Shown here: one piece after another, positions 14,071 to 16,213 of the stretch | Layout: every line of letters starts with the position of its first letter | Position numbering within the stretch: the first letter of the stretch is position 1 | Origin: Anaerolineae bacterium | GTDB taxonomy: Bacteria; Chloroflexota; Anaerolineae; Anaerolineales; Anaerolineaceae | DNA: 16,213 nt | NCBI GenBank assembly: GCA_016213455.1 | Contig: JACRAG010000354.1 | Location: 1-16,213 of the forward strand | Direction: 5' to 3' | Program-made: the position numbers and the translations under genes | The notes under the pieces: generated by a model | What the model was told of the DNA's origin: nothing | The model's input: only the letters and a program-made list of their open reading frames with translations | Databases searched by the model: none

Positions 14071-14892
14071 TTATTCTCCTTGTAAAAAGTCAAAGACGAC
14101 CTGGTTAAATGCGTCCGGCAGCTCCATATTGAGCATGTGCGCAGCGTTCGACAAGATCCGTTTTTTTGCGTAGGGAATCTCATGCGCCATGAATTCCGCT
14201 GCTCGCAAAATCTCCGGATGATCCAAGTCGCCCGCGATGACCATCGTAGGGACCTGTACTTCCTTGAGCCGGTTCGCCGCCGGAGGATCCAGCGGCTGCA
14301 AGGGCTGCATGTCCACCTTCAATAAAGTTTGGTTTGCCACCGGTATGCGGTTCATCTCTGCCGCGCGCTGCCGCACCAGGGGATCGACCTGCTCGGGTTT
14401 CCGGAACATGCCATCCACCCATATTTGAATTTGCAGTTCAGATGCTCGCTGCAAATCATTTTGCTGGAGCGCGGAGAACATTTCCCACAGCCCCGGCGGC
14501 GGTTCCCCTTGCATTTCAAAACCACCCGGAGCGGTTGAGACGAGAACCAGCGCCTGTGTCCTGTCGGGGTGCTCCAGGGCAAAGTCGAGAACGGTAGCTC
14601 CGCCCATGGAACAGCCCACCAGCGTTGCTTTTTGGATGTTCAGATGCCTCATCAATGCATAAATTTCCTTCCGGCGGACGACCGGTCCCTGCGCGATGTC
14701 CGACCTGCCATATCCGCGCATATCGAAGCGGATCACCTGGTAACATCGCGCGAAGTATTCAAACTGCGCATCCCACATCCGGCTATCAACGAAACCAGCA
14801 TGTGCGAACAGCACAGCCTCTCCCTGTCCAGCGGTCTCAAAATAGATTTTTGCGCCATCCAGGATCATGGTATCTTTCGTTATCTTTCCCAT
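14071..14892 (-). CDS. Alpha/beta hydrolase
   Basis: 273 residues, normal for a soluble alpha/beta-fold hydrolase. The catalytic triad is visible: Ser95 in the nucleophile elbow GCSMGG, Asp222 or Asp224 in AGDLDHPE, and His252 in NAAHMLNME. An oxyanion-hole HAG motif lies at 31-33. A cap region covers about 125-200. No signal peptide, so cytoplasmic. The substrate is unknown; esterases, lactonases and C-C hydrolases (3-oxoadipate enol-lactonase type) share this pattern. The ATG at 14892 has GGAGG 9 bases upstream; the frame stays open to 14958 but that would run through the operator. It is divergent from a WYL regulator, which probably controls it. Base composition seems less GC-rich than the operon at 2553-9462. 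Confidence 0.88.
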   Translation of the reverse strand: MGKITKDTMILDGAKIYFETAGQGEAVLFAHAGFVDSRMWDAQFEYFARCYQVIRFDMRGYGRSDIAQGPVVRRKEIYALMRHLNIQKATLVGCSMGGATVLDFALEHPDRTQALVLVSTAPGGFEMQGEPPPGLWEMFSALQQNDLQRASELQIQIWVDGMFRKPEQVDPLVRQRAAEMNRIPVANQTLLKVDMQPLQPLDPPAANRLKEVQVPTMVIAGDLDHPEILRAAEFMAHEIPYAKKRILSNAAHMLNMELPDAFNQVVFDFLQGE

Positions 14893-14944
14893 CGCGTTTA
14901 TCCTCCATCTTATTAAGATCATTCTTTCAGGACCATGATAGACT

Positions 14945-14975
14945 ATCTTGGGTGACACCTATTGTCACCCAAGAT
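14945..14975. promoter_or_regulatory. 13-bp-arm palindromic operator between hydrolase and WYL regulator
   Basis: ATCTTGGGTGACA (14945-14957) and TGTCACCCAAGAT (14963-14975) are exact reverse complements around a 5-bp spacer, CCTAT. The site lies 53 bp before the hydrolase start and 26 bp before the regulator start, so one bound dimer could control both genes. The half-site-like CTTGGGTGTTA recurs at 15980-15990, just after the regulator gene. Which protein binds is inferred from position. Confidence 0.75.
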
Positions 14976-15000
14976 GAACTGGAAAGAATTTGAGGAGCTT

Positions 15001-15972
15001 ATGCGCGCTGACCGGCTGCTGTCGATTATGCTGCTGCTGCAAACCAGGGGAAAACAAACCACACAGGCATTGGCCCATGAACTGGGCGTTTCCCGGCGGA
15101 CCATTTTGCGCGATATCGATGCGCTTTCGTACGCTGGGGTCCCGATATACGCGGATGGCGGGCATGGGGGCGGCATTGCGCTCGACGAAAATTACCGCAC
15201 GACCCTTACCGGGCTGAATGAGGCGGAGATTCGGGTGTTGTTTATCTCCGAAAACACGCAACTGATGAATGATATTGGCCTGGGGGAAGCAACCAAACAC
15301 CTGCGGCACAAACTCTCAGCGGCTCTACCTCTCGAACAGCAGTCGATCGCGGAGCAGGTGCGGCAGCGTATTTATCTTGACCCGGCCTGGTGGTGGCAAG
15401 ATGATATTTCCTTGCCGTTCTGGAGCGAACTCCAAAAGGCGGTGTTCGAAGATTACCGGATCCAGGTAACGTACGAGAATTTCAATGGGGAGGTTGCCGA
15501 ACGGCTTCTGGAGCCTTATAGCCTGGTCGCAAAAGCCGCGCAATGGTACCTGATCGCAAAGCGGGATGGGGCTTACCGGCTGTATCGCGTCGCCCGCTTC
15601 CACTCGATTCAAATCCAGAATACACATTTTGAGCGGGAAAATGGCTTTGACCTGATCAAGTTTTGGCACGAGCACCTGAAGGAATTTCGTGAATCCATTG
15701 CCGAATACACCTTCACCCTGCGGATCCATCCCGACCGGCTGGGGTTTGTGCAATCGCTGATGGCGGGGCGTTTTCAAATTACCTGGACGGACCCACAAAC
15801 GGGATGGAAAACGCTCCGTTTTCAAGTCGAAACCATGGACCTGGCGAAAATGCTGGTGTTTGGCCTAGGAAACCAGGCAGTCATCGTTGATCCACCGGAA
15901 TTGCGCGAGGCGATTCTTCGTGGCATTCAAGCGTTACAAACGACAACACAACAGCAGGACGACCCAAAGTAA
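15001..15972 (+). CDS. HTH/WYL-domain transcriptional regulator (YafY-like)
   Basis: 323 residues. An N-terminal winged helix-turn-helix (about 1-60; TTQALAHELGVSRRTILRDI at 20-39) is followed by a WYL domain (about 140-210, with the QWYLIAKRDG signature) and a C-terminal WCX-like region (about 230-310). Family knowledge: these proteins bind DNA as dimers or higher forms and sense ligands through the WYL domain. The ATG at 15001 is preferred: GAGGAG lies right upstream, and the N-terminus MRADRLLSI is the typical family start; the frame runs on to 14962 but overlaps the operator. It is divergent from the alpha/beta hydrolase and probably regulates it and itself. GC is low locally: 25 of 60 bases at 15601-15660. 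Confidence 0.9.
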   Translation: MRADRLLSIMLLLQTRGKQTTQALAHELGVSRRTILRDIDALSYAGVPIYADGGHGGGIALDENYRTTLTGLNEAEIRVLFISENTQLMNDIGLGEATKHLRHKLSAALPLEQQSIAEQVRQRIYLDPAWWWQDDISLPFWSELQKAVFEDYRIQVTYENFNGEVAERLLEPYSLVAKAAQWYLIAKRDGAYRLYRVARFHSIQIQNTHFERENGFDLIKFWHEHLKEFRESIAEYTFTLRIHPDRLGFVQSLMAGRFQITWTDPQTGWKTLRFQVETMDLAKMLVFGLGNQAVIVDPPELREAILRGIQALQTTTQQQDDPK

Positions 15973-16043
15973 ACTTACCCTTGGGTGTTAAGAGAGCCGA
16001 ACTCGTACCAATACCTGGATGGTATGCAATAACTGTGGATTTT

Positions 16044-16056
16044 GTGCGATTGCCCT
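16044..16056 (+). repeat. 13-bp copy of the hydrolase-side repeat
   Basis: GTGCGATTGCCCT, identical to 14037-14049 and in the same orientation. The two copies bracket the hydrolase-regulator pair. Confidence 0.45.
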
Positions 16057-16086
16057 TCCCCCGCGTGTCGTCGGGCGTACCTGGGC

Positions 16087-16213
16087 TGGGCGAGCGTAGC
16101 GATCTCCCGTCAGGAGTCTTGCAGGTTGGTGTCGCGGCGGGAACGGGAAGCCATGGGCGCGCGTTTCTTCCGCCGAGACGCCGACATCTTGGTCCCTGGT
16201 GTCGGGTTTAGGG
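16087..16213 (+). repeat. Structured interspersed element, copy 2, cut by window end
   Basis: Second copy of the element at 9551-9732: GGGCGAGCGTAGCGA block, then the 93 bases at 16121-16213 matching 9587-9679 at 72 positions. The rest lies outside the window. The small open frame across it is not supported as a gene. Confidence 0.6.

Overview
The window looks like a bacterial chromosome segment from a GC-rich member of Chloroflexota, possibly Anaerolineae. This rests mainly on the gene content: an alternative complex III (ACIII)-like operon with a separate molybdopterin-fold subunit and Fe-S subunit, near GT-C type membrane glycosyltransferases, with long intergenic stretches full of degenerate palindromic repeats. 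The taxonomic call is an inference; there is no rRNA or marker gene here.

Layout. (1) 1-1782, minus strand: a marR regulator followed by an MFS drug-efflux-type transporter that runs off the left edge. The marR promoter carries a near-perfect palindrome that overlaps its -10 box and its start codon, which suggests autoregulation. (2) 1783-2456: about 0.7 kb without a gene, holding three 32-bp repeats, one copy of a 65-bp repeat, a perfect 19-bp hairpin and a second GC-rich hairpin. (3) 2553-9462, plus strand: a tight seven-gene operon behind a sigma70-like promoter (TTGAAG-16-TATAAT) and ending in a clear Rho-independent terminator at 9486-9514. Order: diheme cytochrome c, pentaheme cytochrome c (ActA), Tat-exported molybdopterin-fold protein (ActB1), four-cluster Fe-S protein (ActB2), NrfD-like ten-helix quinol subunit (ActC), DUF3341 protein (ActD), monoheme cytochrome c (ActE). 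The likely role is membrane oxidation of quinol, with electrons passing through Fe-S clusters and hemes to a periplasmic carrier or terminal oxidase not present here. No second NrfD-like subunit (ActF) is found.

(4) 9515-9879: repeat-only DNA. (5) 9880-13623, minus strand: a three-gene cell-surface glycosylation cassette: GT-C/GT39-like membrane protein, DUF6056-like membrane protein, and a GT2 glycosyltransferase broken by an in-frame TAG at the expected catalytic-base region. Related repeat elements in opposite orientation flank this cassette. (6) 13624-14070: repeat-rich DNA, including the second, inverted copy of the 65-bp repeat. (7) 14071-15972: a divergent pair, an alpha/beta hydrolase (minus) and a WYL-family regulator (plus), sharing a 13-bp-arm palindromic operator. 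This module looks lower in GC than its neighbours and is bracketed by a shared 13-mer, so it may be a recent arrival. (8) 15973-16213: repeats, including a second copy of the element found at 9551-9732.

The observations most worth a second look are the unusual make-up of the ACIII-like operon and the set of interspersed repeat families that occupy nearly every long gap between transcription units.
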